The notes under the pieces are model-generated. The model was given only the letters and a program-made list of their open reading frames with translations, was not told where the DNA came from and did no database searches. Below, one piece after another: positions 63,880 through 64,000 of a stretch of DNA of 64,000 bases (positions are counted from its first letter, which is position 1; every line of letters begins with the position of its first letter). Made by a program: the position numbers and the translations under genes. Origin of the DNA: Rhizobium gallicum bv. gallicum R602sp (lineage in GTDB: Bacteria; Pseudomonadota; Alphaproteobacteria; Rhizobiales; Rhizobiaceae). The DNA lies in NCBI RefSeq assembly GCF_000816845.1, contig NZ_CP006877.1, positions 1,927,501 to 1,991,500 on the forward strand, read 5' to 3'.

Positions 63880-63903
63880 ATTGACTTTTACGTAATAGTC
63901 AAT
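63880..63903 (-). promoter_or_regulatory. Dyad-symmetric operator upstream of the MerR gene
   Basis: The outer arms attgac (63880) and gtcaat (ending 63903) are perfect inverted repeats around a ttttacgtaata centre with inner near-symmetry (tacgta). The long spacer is typical of MerR-family operators between -35 and -10 elements. It lies in the 66-bp gap between the MerR start and the MgtE-like stop. Confidence 0.6.
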
Positions 63904-63918
63904 TTCGGCAAATCCGGC

Positions 63919-64000
63919 TCAGATGCCGAACCACCAGGTGGCGATACCGAGGAAAGCGAAGAAGCCCGTGCAGTCAGTGACGGTGGTTACGAAAACGGAC
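63919..64000 (-). CDS. C-terminus of an MgtE-like magnesium transporter (partial)
   Basis: On the minus strand the frame entering from the right edge ends SVFVTTVTDCTGFFAFLGIATWWFGI then TGA (63919-63921). This is the characteristic final helix of MgtE (TTVTD-xxGFFxFLG). Only 26 codons are in the window, so the start, cytoplasmic CBS domains and selectivity region are not visible. The family transports Mg2+ across the inner membrane. Confidence 0.75.
   Translation of the reverse strand, partial: SVFVTTVTDCTGFFAFLGIATWWFGI

Overview
The window reads as a chromosomal segment of a Rhizobiaceae bacterium (Rhizobium/Agrobacterium/Sinorhizobium group). This is an inference from the GC-rich coding sequence, strong AGGAGG-type ribosome sites, and alphaproteobacterial families such as DUF2336, DUF1489, DUF982, DUF1236, PAS_5 and the BTLCP cysteine peptidases. 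No database search was possible.

Region 1 (1-3775) is the end of an integrative element. Short overlapping genes run leftward (a helix-turn-helix replication-like protein, an excisionase-like protein, unknowns). A divergent control region carries two copies of a 9+9 inverted repeat. A rightward pair encodes a ribbon-helix-helix protein and a tyrosine recombinase, and ends about 80 bp before an intact tRNA-Ser(UGA).

Region 2 (3.9-16.2 kb) is accessory. A 953-residue winged-helix/STAND-ATPase/TPR regulator precedes four co-directional genes: an MDR-family oxidoreductase, a 4-oxalocrotonate tautomerase, an alpha/beta hydrolase and a metallo-beta-lactamase-fold hydrolase, the last two with twin-arginine-like leaders. 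Small stress and unknown genes follow, mixed with decayed genes: a DNA ligase and three unidentified remnants. A structured-RNA candidate lies next to a 39-residue membrane protein.

Region 3 (16.7-22.2 kb) is a tight housekeeping operon: ppiD-like, trpD, trpC, moaC, moeA. From 22.2 to 29.1 kb leftward genes encode a METTL20-like methyltransferase, a GNAT protein, a DEAD-box helicase, a FecR/CHASE2-cyclase pair and an HTH-fused citrate synthase. That synthase is divergent from a second citrate synthase.

Region 4 (30.6-48.6 kb) holds core genes pyrG, secG, tpiA, parE, thrS and yidD, plus an iron-sulfur scaffold-like gene, transporters, redox enzymes and two gene fragments.

Region 5 (48.9-64 kb) has folE, hisI, a patatin-like lipase, a CBS protein, a rhomboid protease, PAS and PilZ proteins, a BTLCP peptidase, a DD-carboxypeptidase with a SPOR-like end, sdaA, and a DUF599/DUF1624 membrane pair. 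It ends with a MerR regulator and the C-terminus of an MgtE-like transporter. Two recent-looking pseudogenes sit here: a proline iminopeptidase with three frameshifts, and an isoprenylcysteine methyltransferase-like gene interrupted only by two TAG codons.

I do not see a clear-cut unknown defence or CRISPR system. The leads most worth following are the STAND-regulator cluster, the structured RNA/terminator upstream of the rhomboid gene, the HTH-citrate synthase pair with a palindromic divergent promoter, the cyclase with a changed substrate-specifying residue, and the double-amber gene.
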